DNA from: Zelonia costaricensis
Taxonomy: Eukaryota > Euglenozoa > Kinetoplastea > Trypanosomatida > Trypanosomatidae
Reading direction: 5' to 3'
Length of the DNA stretch: 64,000 bases
NCBI GenBank assembly: GCA_030849075.1
Contig: JASAOO010003491.1
Span: 1-64,000 of the forward strand
In this document: positions 17,131 through 26,520 of the stretch, in pieces
How positions within the stretch are numbered: position 1 is the stretch's first letter
Layout of the letters: every line of letters starts with the position of its first letter
Position numbers and translations under genes: made by a program
The notes under the pieces: model-generated
The model's input: the letters and a program-made list of their open reading frames with translations, nothing else
The model's database searches: none
Told to the model about the DNA's origin: nothing

Positions 17131-18393
17131 TCACCCCATGCGTAACACAGCGGAGAGCAGCACGCACATGAGCAGGAACGCGACGAACTTGTTCTTGAAG
17201 ACGGACAGCACCCCCGCCGCGGCCTCCTCCGCGTCCATCGCCCCTGCCGCGAGACTGGCCGCCTCACCAGCCCGCTTCCGCGCCGCGGCCGCCGCAGCCG
17301 AGCTCTTCGTCCGCTTCACCCGCGCCGCGGCCGCCTCCTTCGCCGACTGCGCATCGGTCACAACCCGCTGCAGCCGCACGTGGCGCAGCGGGTTTGACGC
17401 GGCAGCCGCGTCCGCCTGCTCCGCCGCAGTCGCCGTGTCGGCGGCCGCGGCGGTCGGTGCCGCACGGCCAGCCTTGTCCGGTGTAGTGGGGTGCAGCACG
17501 TCGCCCCCTGCGTCGGCGATGTGGGCTGCGCTGACGGTCGACTCCCACTGCAGCTCCTGCACGGCGAGATCGTGCAGCCGGTCGTCGAAGGTGGCGTGCT
17601 CGGTGATGAGAAAAAGCAGGTCCTCGGGGCTGCCGGGGAACATCAGCTTCGCGTGCAGGCGGGTGAGACTGCGGTTGCACACCCGCTCCAGCGCCTGGAC
17701 CTTGTGCAGGACCGGCTCGAGGCCCTCCATCGTCTGCGCCGTGTTGCGCACCTGCACGGCGTCCTCAACATCGCGCCGTGCATCTGCCAGCTGCCGCACG
17801 AGGCTCGTGGAGAGGAGAATCAGGGCGTCGTCCTCGGTGGCGCGGATGCGGCGCAGCACGCGGTTGAGCCGCTCGTTGCCGTTCAGAAGCACGACGTCGA
17901 GCAGAATAAAGTACAGCAGCACGAGGGCGACCGTCACGAGCGGTTTGCGCGCCGCCCCTGTGGCCACGCCCCCGACGGAGCTCAGCGTGCTTGTGGAGGC
18001 GGAGACGATGAGGGAGAGGATGTCTGGCTGCTCGCCGTCCTCGCTCCCGTCCCCGCCCCCACCAGCGCCCTCGCCGCCGCCGTCGCCGCCCTCGCTGCCC
18101 GACTCGCCGCCACGCCGGCTGCCGTTGCTGCCATGCACAAGGTGCGGCTGCGAGCCTTGCGTGGGTCCCCGCGACGCCGCCTCCGACTCGTCGTCGTTGG
18201 CCCTCACGAAGAGCACGAGATTGTTGGCGCGGCGCTGCTGCGAGGACCCCGCGGCGCGGTAGCTCGTGGTCGGCGCGTCAGAGGCGCCGGCGGTGATGGC
18301 CGGCTGGCGCCCACTCTGCCCGTCGTCGGTGGGCTCCCCGCTGGTGGCGGGTACCACAGGGGAGCCTCCAATCGCGCTGGCGGGCTGCAACAT
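17131..18393 (-). CDS. Two-TM protein with C-terminal tail anchor, unknown function
   Basis: A 420-residue protein. Residues 1-125 are disordered (Gly/Ser/Asp/Glu-rich, with a GGDGGGEGAGGGG block). A transmembrane helix follows at about 151-170 (PLVTVALVLLYFILLDVVLL). A helical middle region (175-285) contains charged segments such as NRVLRRIRATEDD. An Ala-rich linker (about 310-395) follows, then a C-terminal hydrophobic segment (401-419, NKFVAFLLMCVLLSAVLRMG) with only two residues after it, which suits a tail anchor. I do not recognise a family. It might be an organelle-contact or membrane-shaping protein, but the sequence alone does not say. Transcription runs from the 146-aa protein gene into this gene. 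Confidence 0.8.
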   Translation of the reverse strand: MLQPASAIGGSPVVPATSGEPTDDGQSGRQPAITAGASDAPTTSYRAAGSSQQRRANNLVLFVRANDDESEAASRGPTQGSQPHLVHGSNGSRRGGESGSEGGDGGGEGAGGGGDGSEDGEQPDILSLIVSASTSTLSSVGGVATGAARKPLVTVALVLLYFILLDVVLLNGNERLNRVLRRIRATEDDALILLSTSLVRQLADARRDVEDAVQVRNTAQTMEGLEPVLHKVQALERVCNRSLTRLHAKLMFPGSPEDLLFLITEHATFDDRLHDLAVQELQWESTVSAAHIADAGGDVLHPTTPDKAGRAAPTAAAADTATAAEQADAAAASNPLRHVRLQRVVTDAQSAKEAAAARVKRTKSSAAAAAARKRAGEAASLAAGAMDAEEAAAGVLSVFKNKFVAFLLMCVLLSAVLRMG

Positions 18394-19324
18394 GGTGAGG
18401 CGTCCAGCCGCGGCCGCGGTGCTTCAAACGCCGAGGGCGGAGAGGAGGAAGAGGAAGGCTGTCCAAAACAGCTCGTCTAGTGGAACCGGTCAGCTCGGCA
18501 GTACCGCCCTGGCGAGATGAAGACGCTGCGGCGCAGGGAGTACAAGATGTGCGCGCTACACCAGTTTCGTGCACAGGAGTCCCGTATAGAGTGCCGGCGT
18601 GTGCTGCCAGTTTGACGTAGGTGAACCGCCGCTGTGGTCCGCGTAGACGCGACCAGAACCAAGAACACGCCGATGGCAGGTGCCGCAGAAAACGACAGCA
18701 AACGAAAAAGATGGAGCCGGAATACCGCGTCCGCCGTGGGACGTCGGGGTACACGGGTGCCGCGATCTGCGTGTGCCGCGCACCGTTTGTGGAGCGGTTC
18801 GCTGCTGTTCGCGCAACGGGGAAAAGGGGGGAAGACGGGGTGAAGTGAGGCGATGGAGAACAAGAGATGCCGGCACTATGCCAGGAGGTGGTAACCCGGA
18901 CTCCTCACGTACTTCCCCGCGGAAAGAGGGTAGAAGAGATTTGGTCACAAGTACTGGAAGGGGGGGGACAGGTACGACAGCACCGAGCACAAATGCGGTC
19001 TGCGCCTCGGTAATAAGACGGAGTTGAGCTTCGCTGACGCACACCAACTACCCCTTCCCTTCCCTTCCGCACCTGTGTTCTGGTTGTCCATTTTTTGGCA
19101 CTTCGTTTAGACCTCTTTTCGTTCTTTGCTTTCTCCAGCTATCAGCGGGACAGACTGCTCGAGAAGCAGGCATGGTGCGGCATTCAAGACCGCCCTGCGT
19201 GGCCACGCCCCGCATAACGAAACTCCGAGGCCGATTCGACGACGCGCAGCACCAGCTCGTGTGAACTCCAAGAGCGCCCGTCGCAAGGAAAGGCCGCTCT
19301 TCGTTTTCTCCGGTGGCGGATGGG
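18394..19324. other. Intergenic region, no gene seen
   Basis: It contains the splice tract for the downstream gene at 18422-18463. The rest is mixed sequence without strong purine skew, with a short G-run at 18960-18967. No coding potential recognised. Confidence 0.7.
18422..18463 (-). promoter_or_regulatory. Putative trans-splice acceptor
   Basis: The sense strand reads CTTCCTCTTCCTCCTCTCC (plus-strand purines at 18432-18457), then AG at 18423-18422, 28 nt before the ATG at 18393. Confidence 0.6.
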
Positions 19325-19765
19325 CTAGTCGCGCTCGTCGGGGTCGAGGAGGCGGTCGGCGCGGCGGCGGGCCCGCTTGCCGGCGTCCACGATGGGCTTG
19401 AATCCAATGTCCACCACCTCACCCCGCTCGTTGCGCACGTACGTGTACTGCGTCGCCTGCTCAGCGATCTCGCCGTCTGTGTACTTGAAGAACATGACGT
19501 AAGCTACGTAGCAGATAAAGGAGGACCAGCCGACAACCCAGATGCCCTTGAGGCTGCTCCAGCGCCAGCCGTACTGCCACCGAACCGGCAGACGCGGGCG
19601 AAGCTGCTGGAAAAGGTAGCCGCCGGCCGTCTTGGGCAGGTCCGGCATACCAGGGCTGCGGGTGTTTGCCTTCTTCTCCCCGCCAGCGTCCCTGCGGCCG
19701 CGGCGCTTGCGGCGCTCGACGGCGGGCCGCGGCACACTCAACCGGGTCAAGCACCGGCGCAGCAT
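19325..19765 (-). CDS. Small mitochondrial single-TM protein, unknown function
   Basis: A 146-residue protein. The N-terminus (MLRRCLTRLSVPRPAVERRK) is strongly basic and fits a mitochondrial presequence. One transmembrane helix lies at about 74-93 (GIWVVGWSSFICYVAYVMFF), preceded by a Trp/Arg-rich stretch (RWQYGWRWS). A charged, probably exposed C-terminal region follows and ends in RRRADRLLDPDERD. Size, topology and presequence match accessory subunits of respiratory complexes or the ATP synthase in kinetoplastids, but no specific family is recognised. The start is supported by a pyrimidine tract and an AG 3 nt before the ATG. The frame extends further upstream into low-complexity sequence that I exclude. 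Confidence 0.75.
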   Translation of the reverse strand: MLRRCLTRLSVPRPAVERRKRRGRRDAGGEKKANTRSPGMPDLPKTAGGYLFQQLRPRLPVRWQYGWRWSSLKGIWVVGWSSFICYVAYVMFFKYTDGEIAEQATQYTYVRNERGEVVDIGFKPIVDAGKRARRRADRLLDPDERD

Positions 19766-19768
19766 GTT

Positions 19769-19808
19769 CTGCGATGTCGCGGCAAGGAGGGGGGCAAAAG
19801 AGAAGGAG
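19769..19808 (-). promoter_or_regulatory. Putative trans-splice acceptor
   Basis: The sense strand reads CCTCCTTCTCTTTTGCCCCC and further pyrimidines, then AG at 19770-19769, 3 nt before the ATG. There is no other sense AG up to about 19838. Confidence 0.65.
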
Positions 19809-20211
19809 GCAGTGATGAAGCGGCATGGATACGCGTCTTGCACACCGAGTGAGAAGGAGCGGGACTCAGCAGCAGCAGGCTGCGGCGCAGTGCCTCTTGT
19901 GCAAGGAGCGTGCTGCAGCCGGGAACGGTACTGCGCCACCGCCTCCGCATCCAACTCCCCTCCCCACACACACACACACCCCTCACCCACGCCATCATGG
20001 CGCCGCCTGACGCAGAGCCGTGGGAAGAGGCAGATCCGCGACTTCGATGCCAACGAAGTCGACGTCCAGTGGCGCGTCACTCCGCCGCCCTCCAGCGCGC
20101 CATCACACCCCTGCCCGAGCAAGACAGGCGGAGGCCACCGTAGGAGAACACACCGGCACATCCTTGTGTGTCTGTGCGTGTGTGTGTGGGTCGACTGTGC
20201 TGTGTCGGCCC

Positions 20212-20235
20212 GTGTGTGTGTGTGTGTGTGTGTGT
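20212..20235. repeat. (TG)12 microsatellite
   Basis: A clean TG run, CA in the sense RNA, downstream of the NVL-like gene's stop. Confidence 0.9.
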
Positions 20236-20574
20236 ATCCCCTTTTTTGTCTTGTTGGTGGCTTAAGCGTTGCTTACGTGACTGGGGAGCCCCCGACTCCC
20301 CGGGCCCTGCGCACACACAGAGGCACATAAGGCAATCCACAATGTCGGGTGCTTCTCTGTCTCTCCCTCACCGTGCCAGACCTCCACTCGTGACAGCGGC
20401 GGAGAAAGCGGTGCAGCACTCGTGGAGGAGGAGAGGGAGGGGGGCCGTGGATTAATGAAGCAGACACCGTAGTACCGACGAGCAGAGCCAACAGACTCGC
20501 TTCCCATCCACCCAAACGCTGGGAGGGAAAACGGACGCAGAAGACATCATCCCTGTAGGTGCAGCGCGCCTCTG

Positions 20575-22578
20575 CTAACCGGTGCTCTTGGCGTTGTTGC
20601 GGAGCTCAACGCTCATGCTCTCGTAGTTCGCCCGGTCTGCTGCGGAAACGGACGGCTTGATCTTGTTCAGGCTGGCCTCAAAGTTCTCCACCGTGATGGT
20701 GGGCAGCTCCGCGGCATCGGCGCTCCGGCCCGTGATGTCGCGCTCCAGCTCCTCGAGCTCATCCTTCGTGTGCGACTTGTAGACCGCCTTTAGCGCCGTC
20801 AGGGAGGCCTCGCGCATGAGGGCGGCGAGGTCGGCGCCGCTGAAGCCCGTCAGCCGCACGTCGTGGGCGAGCTGCTCGAGGTTCACGGCGGCGTCCACGG
20901 GGTACTTGCGGGCGTGCGTCTGCAAAATCGACCCCCGCTGCGTGGCCGATGGAAGGGGCACGTAGAGCAGCTTGTCCAGGCGACCAGGCCGGAGCATGGC
21001 CGGATCGATCATATCCGGCCGGTTCGTCGCACCAATCACGTAGACGTCCTTGCGCCCCTCCACGCCGTCCAGCTCCGTCAGAAGCTGGTTGACGACCCGC
21101 TCGCTGCTCGGGTTGGCCCGGTCGGAGCCACGGCGCGGCGCCAAGGCGTCCAGCTCGTCGAAGAAGAGCACGCACGGGGCACTAGCCCGACCGCGGGCGA
21201 ACACCATGCGCACACTGCGCTCGCTCTCGCCGACAAACTTGTTGAGCAGCTCTGGCCCTTTGATCGAGATGAAGTTCGCGCCAGACTGGTTCGCAATGGC
21301 CTTCGCCACGAGCGTCTTGCCGCAGCCCGGCGGGCCGTAGAGCAGCACGCCGACGGGGTGGTCGAGTCCGAAGCGGTGGTGCAGCTTCGGTGCGCGGATC
21401 GGCTGCAGGATGCTCGTCATGAGCTCCTCGCGCACATCCTCGAGGGCGCCCACGTCGTCCCACGAGACGTTCGGGATCGTCGTGAAGCCCTCCCGCATCG
21501 CCGACGGCTGCACGCGCTTCGTCGCCTCCTTGAGCTCATCGAAGGTGACGCAGAAGCCCGTCAGATCCTCTGGCTTCACGTCGTCGAGGGCGCCGCGCTC
21601 GTCCAGCTCGTTGTACTTGCGCCGGATCGCGAGAATGCAGGCCTCCTTGACGAGAAGGTGCAGGTCCGCGCCGACGTAGCCGGGTGTCATATTCGCCAGC
21701 TCAAAGAAGTCGACGCCGTCGGACAGCTTCACCTTCTCGCAGATGATCTTGAGGATGCTCTGCCGCTCGTCGATGGAGGGGATGCCCAGCGCGATCTCGC
21801 GGTCGAAGCGGCCGGCGCGGCGCAGCGCCGTGTCGAGGGCCTCGGGGCGGTTGGTCGCCCCCATCACGCACACGACTTTGCCGTGCTGCCGCCACGCCTG
21901 CGACACCTGGTCCATGCAGGTGAGCAGCTGCCCCACGATGCGGCCCTCCATCCCGCGCTGCGCCTCCTCGCGACGGCCCGCGATGGTGTCGATCTCGTCG
22001 ATGAAGACGATGCTCGGGGCGGCCGCCACGGCGTCCATGAACAAGTTGCGCAGCTTCGCCTCGCTGTCGCCGCTGATGCCCGAGACGATCTCCGGCGCGG
22101 AGACAAAGAAGAGTGGCACCTGCAGCGAGCCGGCGATGGCGTGCACCAGCTTCGTCTTGCCCACGCCGGGTGGCCCGTGCAGGAGGACGCCGCACGGCGG
22201 CTCGGCGCCGAGGCAGCTGAAGAAGTGCGGTGTGCGGATGGGCAGGTTGAGAAGCTCCTTGATGATGGGTAACTCCTTGGCCAGACCACCCATGTCCTCC
22301 AGCGTGATCTTGGGAATCACCCCAAGCACCTCGCCACCGCCCTCCGCACCGTCCTCGCCCTTGGTCGCTGCCTCCCTCCCGCCGGACTTGCCGCCCTGTC
22401 GCTGCTGCGCCTGCGGCTCCCCATCCTCCTCGTCGCGCGGGCGCTTGGCGCGGTTGGCGTGGCTGTCGTCGGTGAAGTGGCGGGGGCCGCTGCCGGGCCG
22501 CTGCTTGCGGTACCCGTTGGGCGACTGCCGAGCGAGGTGCTTCAGCTTCCCCTTGAGGCGGTCGCTCATCTCAGACAT
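20575..22578 (-). CDS. NVL/Rix7-type double AAA+ ATPase
   Basis: A 667-residue protein with a basic N-terminus (KLKHLARQ, AKRPRDEED near 45), suiting nucleolar import. Two type-II AAA modules follow. D1 has Walker A GPPGVGKT (135-142), Walker B FIDEID (192-197) and an ATNRPEALDTALRRAGRFD sensor region. D2 has Walker A GPPGCGKT (415-422), Walker B FFDELD (472-477) and ATNRPDMIDPAMLRPGRLD. The protein has the NVL/Rix7 layout: a short basic N-region rather than the Cdc48 N-domain, and D2 ending in a helical tail without Cdc48's acidic C-terminus. Family members release assembly factors from pre-60S ribosomes in the nucleolus. Both nucleotide sites look intact. The frame is open upstream to 22842, but MSEMSDRLKG is the natural start. 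A VCP-like paralogue is the alternative. Confidence 0.85.
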   Translation of the reverse strand: MSEMSDRLKGKLKHLARQSPNGYRKQRPGSGPRHFTDDSHANRAKRPRDEEDGEPQAQQRQGGKSGGREAATKGEDGAEGGGEVLGVIPKITLEDMGGLAKELPIIKELLNLPIRTPHFFSCLGAEPPCGVLLHGPPGVGKTKLVHAIAGSLQVPLFFVSAPEIVSGISGDSEAKLRNLFMDAVAAAPSIVFIDEIDTIAGRREEAQRGMEGRIVGQLLTCMDQVSQAWRQHGKVVCVMGATNRPEALDTALRRAGRFDREIALGIPSIDERQSILKIICEKVKLSDGVDFFELANMTPGYVGADLHLLVKEACILAIRRKYNELDERGALDDVKPEDLTGFCVTFDELKEATKRVQPSAMREGFTTIPNVSWDDVGALEDVREELMTSILQPIRAPKLHHRFGLDHPVGVLLYGPPGCGKTLVAKAIANQSGANFISIKGPELLNKFVGESERSVRMVFARGRASAPCVLFFDELDALAPRRGSDRANPSSERVVNQLLTELDGVEGRKDVYVIGATNRPDMIDPAMLRPGRLDKLLYVPLPSATQRGSILQTHARKYPVDAAVNLEQLAHDVRLTGFSGADLAALMREASLTALKAVYKSHTKDELEELERDITGRSADAAELPTITVENFEASLNKIKPSVSAADRANYESMSVELRNNAKSTG

Positions 22579-24016
22579 GACGCACGCACACACACACAAG
22601 CAGAGCTCCGCTCCAAGTCGCGCGAGCGCCTTCAAAGCGTGCTGGAGAATCGGCAGTGGTGCGGTGCGCAAACGTGTCAACGTGTGTCGCCTCGCCGCCG
22701 TGATGCAGCTGTGCCTGTCGTACACAGATGCGGTGCTGCGAAGTGGTGAGTACGGCTTCTTGTGTGCCCACGCGGTGCTGTGTTGGCAGAACGTGGGTGG
22801 GGTGTGGGCGTGGGCAGACGGAGTGAGCGAGGGGCGCACCATGAAATGGAGTAGGAGCGGTCATACATGCAGTAGGAGAAGGGGCGAGTAGCCGGCAGCG
22901 GGCAATGCGGCAACCCTGCATCGGCCCAGCCCGAGAATGCAGCCGCTGACGCTGGCGGCGCGTCATCGCGTGAGCAGCCCTCGCCTGTGCAGTTGCGCGC
23001 GCTTCGTCTCCCTTCACGCAGCACCTATTCCGTTGAGGTCAGCCGTGCTTTGGGAATCACGCAAAGGGCACGACAGGCCTCGCCCCTCCTACTTCGTTAG
23101 CGCCATGCACGTTCGGGACTTCGGGTTTGTGACTCCGCCGCCGTGCCAACGCGTCGACGTCCCACGGGGCGAGCAAGGTTCACGCACACAGCCTCGTGGT
23201 GCGACGGACGGCGAGTAGGCGGGAGAGAAATAGGGAAGGTGAACAACTGGGAAGGGGTGTGAGAAGTGTGGCGGCCACAGGACGGGGGGGGGGGGGGGGG
23301 GGGGCAAACCCAAATACCCGGCCCGGCCAANGGGGGGGGGGGGCATACCGAATTCGCCGTCCCGGCCTCACCGTTTCGCATCACAGCGCGTCCACACACG
23401 GACGCACGCACGGGGAGACGCTGGGGAAGATACACGCACACACATACAAGCGCACACGCAGTCACCGACACAAGTCACAAGACCAATGCAACAGCTGAGG
23501 TCGAACGCTCAAGCAGGCCATTGAGAAGCACTGAAAAGAGCACACACACGCAGACTAACATGCCCACGCACACCCGCAGGCTGCACGCCACACCGCACCG
23601 CTCCGCTTGGGTGCCGCCGGATACCCGGCGCTGTCTCAAGACTGCGGTCGCCGTCTCCTCTGTGCAGGCGTATGTGTGTGTTTTTCGTGACGACAGCACA
23701 CCCGTGCAGCAACGCGGCTCCACCGTCGGAGCAGACTCGGAAGCCCCCCCCCCCCTCCCTTACCCGTTTCAGCAAGAGGGGCCGCGGAGGTTGGGTGTGC
23801 TGTGGAGAGACGGCGAGGGAGGGAGCCGATACACGCAAAAGTCAACGACGCCCGCCACCCACACACGTCTACACCACTTGACACGCGGTGGGGATGGAGA
23901 GAGAGTGTCTTCGGTGGAGGAGGAGTGGGGTGGGGGTCGCAATTAACGCAGAAGCAAAGGCGAAACGAACACGTAATATGAGCGGCGCTGGCCGTCAAGA
24001 CGTCGGCAGACGGCGG
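22579..24016. other. Intergenic region with assembly join, no gene seen
   Basis: About 1.4 kb. It has a TG repeat (sense) just upstream of the NVL-like ATG, a 21-G run, a single N at 23331 and a 12-G run (23284-23343), then alternating CA stretches to 23580. The exact length around the N is unreliable. Confidence 0.7.
23284..23343. repeat. G homopolymers flanking a single unresolved base
   Basis: 21 G (23284-23304), 26 bp of mixed sequence, N at 23331, then 12 G (23332-23343). Likely an assembly or base-calling failure at a G/C homopolymer. Confidence 0.9.
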
Positions 24017-25351
24017 CTAACGCCACTGAACGTCGGCGAGTGTCTTGCCCTCCTGCATCAGGTCCCACAGCGGCGACAGCTCACGCAGCCGCTCCACGTT
24101 CTTGACGCACTCCTCAATCACCACGTCCACCTCCTTCGCGGTGGTGAAGCGGCCAATGCCAAAGCGGATCGACGTGTGCGCGTTCTCGGCGTCGACGCCG
24201 AGGGCACGCAGGACGTAACTCGGCTCCAGCGAGGCGCTCGTGCAAGCGCTGCCGCTCGACACCGCGACATCCTTCATCCCCATGAGCAGGCTCTCACCCT
24301 CAACACACGAGAAGCTGACGTTCAAGTTACCCGGCAGCCGCTGTGCCAAGTCGCCGTTCACGACGAGGTGCGGCAGACGGCTCTGCAGCCCGTTCAGCAG
24401 CCGCTCCTGCAGCTTCTTGCAGTGCGCCGCATCACGCTCCCGCTCCTGCAGAGCGATCGCACACGCCGCACCCATGCCGACCACCAGCGGCGTGGCAACT
24501 GTGCCGCTGCGGATGCCGCGCTCCTGGCCGCCACCGCTGATGGGGGAGCGCAGGCGGACGCGGGGACGGCGCCGCACGTACAGGGCGCCGCAGCCCTTGG
24601 GGCCGTACACCTTGTGCGAGGACATCGACATGACGTCGATGTTATCGGCGTTCACGTCGAGCGGCACCTTGCCGATGGCCTGCGCGGCGTCGGTGTGGAA
24701 CAGCACCTTCTTGGAGCGGCACAGGGCGCCAATCTCGCGGATGGGCTGCAGCACGCCGATCTCGTTGTGTGCCGCCATGCAGGACACGAGGCACGTGGTC
24801 GGCTTGATCGCCGCCTCGAGCACCTTCAGGTCGACGAGGCCGTTCTTCAGCACCGGCAGGTATGTCACCTCGAAGCCCTCCATCTCGAGGTAGCGGCACG
24901 AGTCCAGCACGCACTTGTGCTCGGTCTGCAGCGTGATGATGTGGTTCTTCTTGGCCTTGTTGAAGTTGCCGACACCCTTGATCGCGATGTTGTTGCACTC
25001 GGTTGCGCCGCTGGTGAAGAAAATCTCCTTTGGGCTGGCCCCAATCAGGTCCGCGACTTGCTTGCGCGCCTTCTCCACCGCCTCCTCCGACGTCCAGCCG
25101 TACTGGTGCGTGCGGCTGTGCGGGTTGCCGTACTCCTCGGTCATGTACGGCAGCATCGCATCCAGCACGCGCGGGTCGAGCGGTGCCGTGGCCTGGTTGT
25201 CGAGGTAGATCGGCCGTGTCTTAAATACGGGGTTCGCTGCCGGCGCGGTGGCGGCGGGTGTGGCACCGATGCCGGTGCTGGCGCTGGCGCTGGCGCTGCT
25301 GCCCGCCGCCCTGGCCGCTGCGCACAGCATCACGCGAGAGACGCGCCACAT
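24017..25351 (-). CDS. NFS1: Mitochondrial cysteine desulfurase Nfs1
   Basis: A 444-residue class-V PLP enzyme that takes sulfur from L-cysteine for Fe-S cluster assembly. The N-terminus ([17 protein letters not shown], no acidic residue before 51) is a mitochondrial presequence. The fold starts at [16 protein letters not shown] (47-62). Landmarks are TSGATECNN (113-121), TEHK with the PLP-stacking His145, HTDAAQ (219-224), the Schiff-base lysine in [10 protein letters not shown] (K247), [12 protein letters not shown] (273-284) and the mobile-loop catalytic cysteine in SSGSACTS (C370). The C-terminal end ([10 protein letters not shown]..) matches the IscS/Nfs1 group that binds ISCU. The upstream open frame to 25792 is excluded because a strong tract and AG lie 5 nt before this ATG. 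Fe-S assembly in trypanosomatids depends on this mitochondrial enzyme. Confidence 0.97.
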   Translation of the reverse strand: MWRVSRVMLCAAARAAGSSASASASTGIGATPAATAPAANPVFKTRPIYLDNQATAPLDPRVLDAMLPYMTEEYGNPHSRTHQYGWTSEEAVEKARKQVADLIGASPKEIFFTSGATECNNIAIKGVGNFNKAKKNHIITLQTEHKCVLDSCRYLEMEGFEVTYLPVLKNGLVDLKVLEAAIKPTTCLVSCMAAHNEIGVLQPIREIGALCRSKKVLFHTDAAQAIGKVPLDVNADNIDVMSMSSHKVYGPKGCGALYVRRRPRVRLRSPISGGGQERGIRSGTVATPLVVGMGAACAIALQERERDAAHCKKLQERLLNGLQSRLPHLVVNGDLAQRLPGNLNVSFSCVEGESLLMGMKDVAVSSGSACTSASLEPSYVLRALGVDAENAHTSIRFGIGRFTTAKEVDVVIEECVKNVERLRELSPLWDLMQEGKTLADVQWR

Positions 25352-26520
25352 GATCGCTGCAGCGGGACCAGAAAAAAAGAGGAGCGTACAGAGGAATGGT
25401 GGAATTAAGAGAATTGATCGCTGATCGGCGCGAGCTCGTGACAAGAGCAAACAAGCAAAAACAAAAACGCTTCTTCGTTGTCCGGTGCGATTGGAAAGGA
25501 GATGTTCGGTACACGCCTGTGTATAGGCAAGCGTGCTTGCGCGCGTCTTCTCTTCAGGGAGTGGCGAACACGTCCAACGTGTGTGGGGCGCTGAACTCCT
25601 CTTGCTTCCTCTGGTGGTGCACTGGTGTACGTGGTGTGCAAGCTGCGCGGTGAGGAGGAGGAGGATGAGGAGGAGGGGGGCGGACAAGGAGAAGGGAGGG
25701 TGCCAACTCAGGCGTGTGGTGCGGCACACAAGGATCGAGGGGTGCCGTCGAATGGAGCGGAAAGGAGAGCACGGAAGAGGAAATTCGTGCATTGCGGGGG
25801 AGGGGGGGGAGGAAGCAACAGCGTTGAGAGATCGTCGGTGAGGAGATAACAGCGGAGCGTGTCTGGCGGTCCAGCATCCCGCAGCTGCTCTTATTCATTG
25901 TAGTAGTTGTTCTCTCTTCACCGTTGTGGTACAAGAACCACCAAAAAAAGAGCCCGCACGCGTGGGACGGGCTCCTACCTCTTTCCTTTTTGCGAGCACC
26001 TCCAGGTCAGAAATACAGCTGAAGCACCGCTTCGTTTCTTTTCCTCCTCTCCAATCTTGACGGCCTCGTTCAAGAGCTTCCTGCTGCAGCGTTGCAGCTC
26101 ATTTGTCTTGTGTGTTTTGTTTGAAGAAGGGCCTGCCACTCTCGATCTCGACGGAGTGCAGAGCGGACACGGAGCGAAAGGCCTCAAGCGAGGCCTCCAG
26201 GAAAGGAGAAGCCGTGGAGCAAGACGACAAAAGGAAGCTGGTGTAAACGTGCACACACACACACACGTCAATCATTTTTTTTTCAAAAAGGGGGGCGGTG
26301 GGTGGGGAGTACAGCAGCTGCAGCAGCAAACGCACTGCCACTCACGCACATCCTCCTCCATGTTGACTCTCTGCAATACTCGCTCGCGACCGCCTCCTCC
26401 CCCTCCACCTTCCCTCACCGGCGCCTCACGTCGTACACCCCAAACGCCTCCCTCCCTCCTCCCCCCCGCCCCCGGCGGCTTCCGTGACGGGACAGGCAAG
26501 GGCACCTGCGAGGCAAGCAC
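25352..26520. other. Intergenic region, no gene seen
   Basis: It contains the Nfs1 splice acceptor, purine-rich plus-strand blocks (25650-25710, 25790-25815), a short CA run near 26253-26266, a T-run at 26276-26283, and C-rich plus-strand sequence at 26395-26476 (G-rich in RNA) within 130 nt after the NSF-like gene's stop. Confidence 0.7.
25357..25421 (-). promoter_or_regulatory. Putative Nfs1 trans-splice acceptor
   Basis: The sense strand reads CTCTTTTTTTCTGGTCCCGC then TGCAG, with the AG at 25358-25357, 5 nt before the ATG. No other sense AG occurs from 25421 to 25359. It strongly supports the chosen start. Confidence 0.7.

Larger units (their letters stand above)
19766..20574. other. Intergenic region, no gene seen
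   Basis: Holds the splice acceptor for the 146-aa protein gene, a CA run at about 19968-19981 and a TG array at 20212-20235. No coding potential recognised. Confidence 0.7.

Noticed and set aside
23888..25408. 506-codon plus-strand open frame
   Set aside because: It lies exactly opposite Nfs1. GC-rich genes in this window regularly leave long open antisense frames, and its translation has no domain and is rich in His/Arg/Val.
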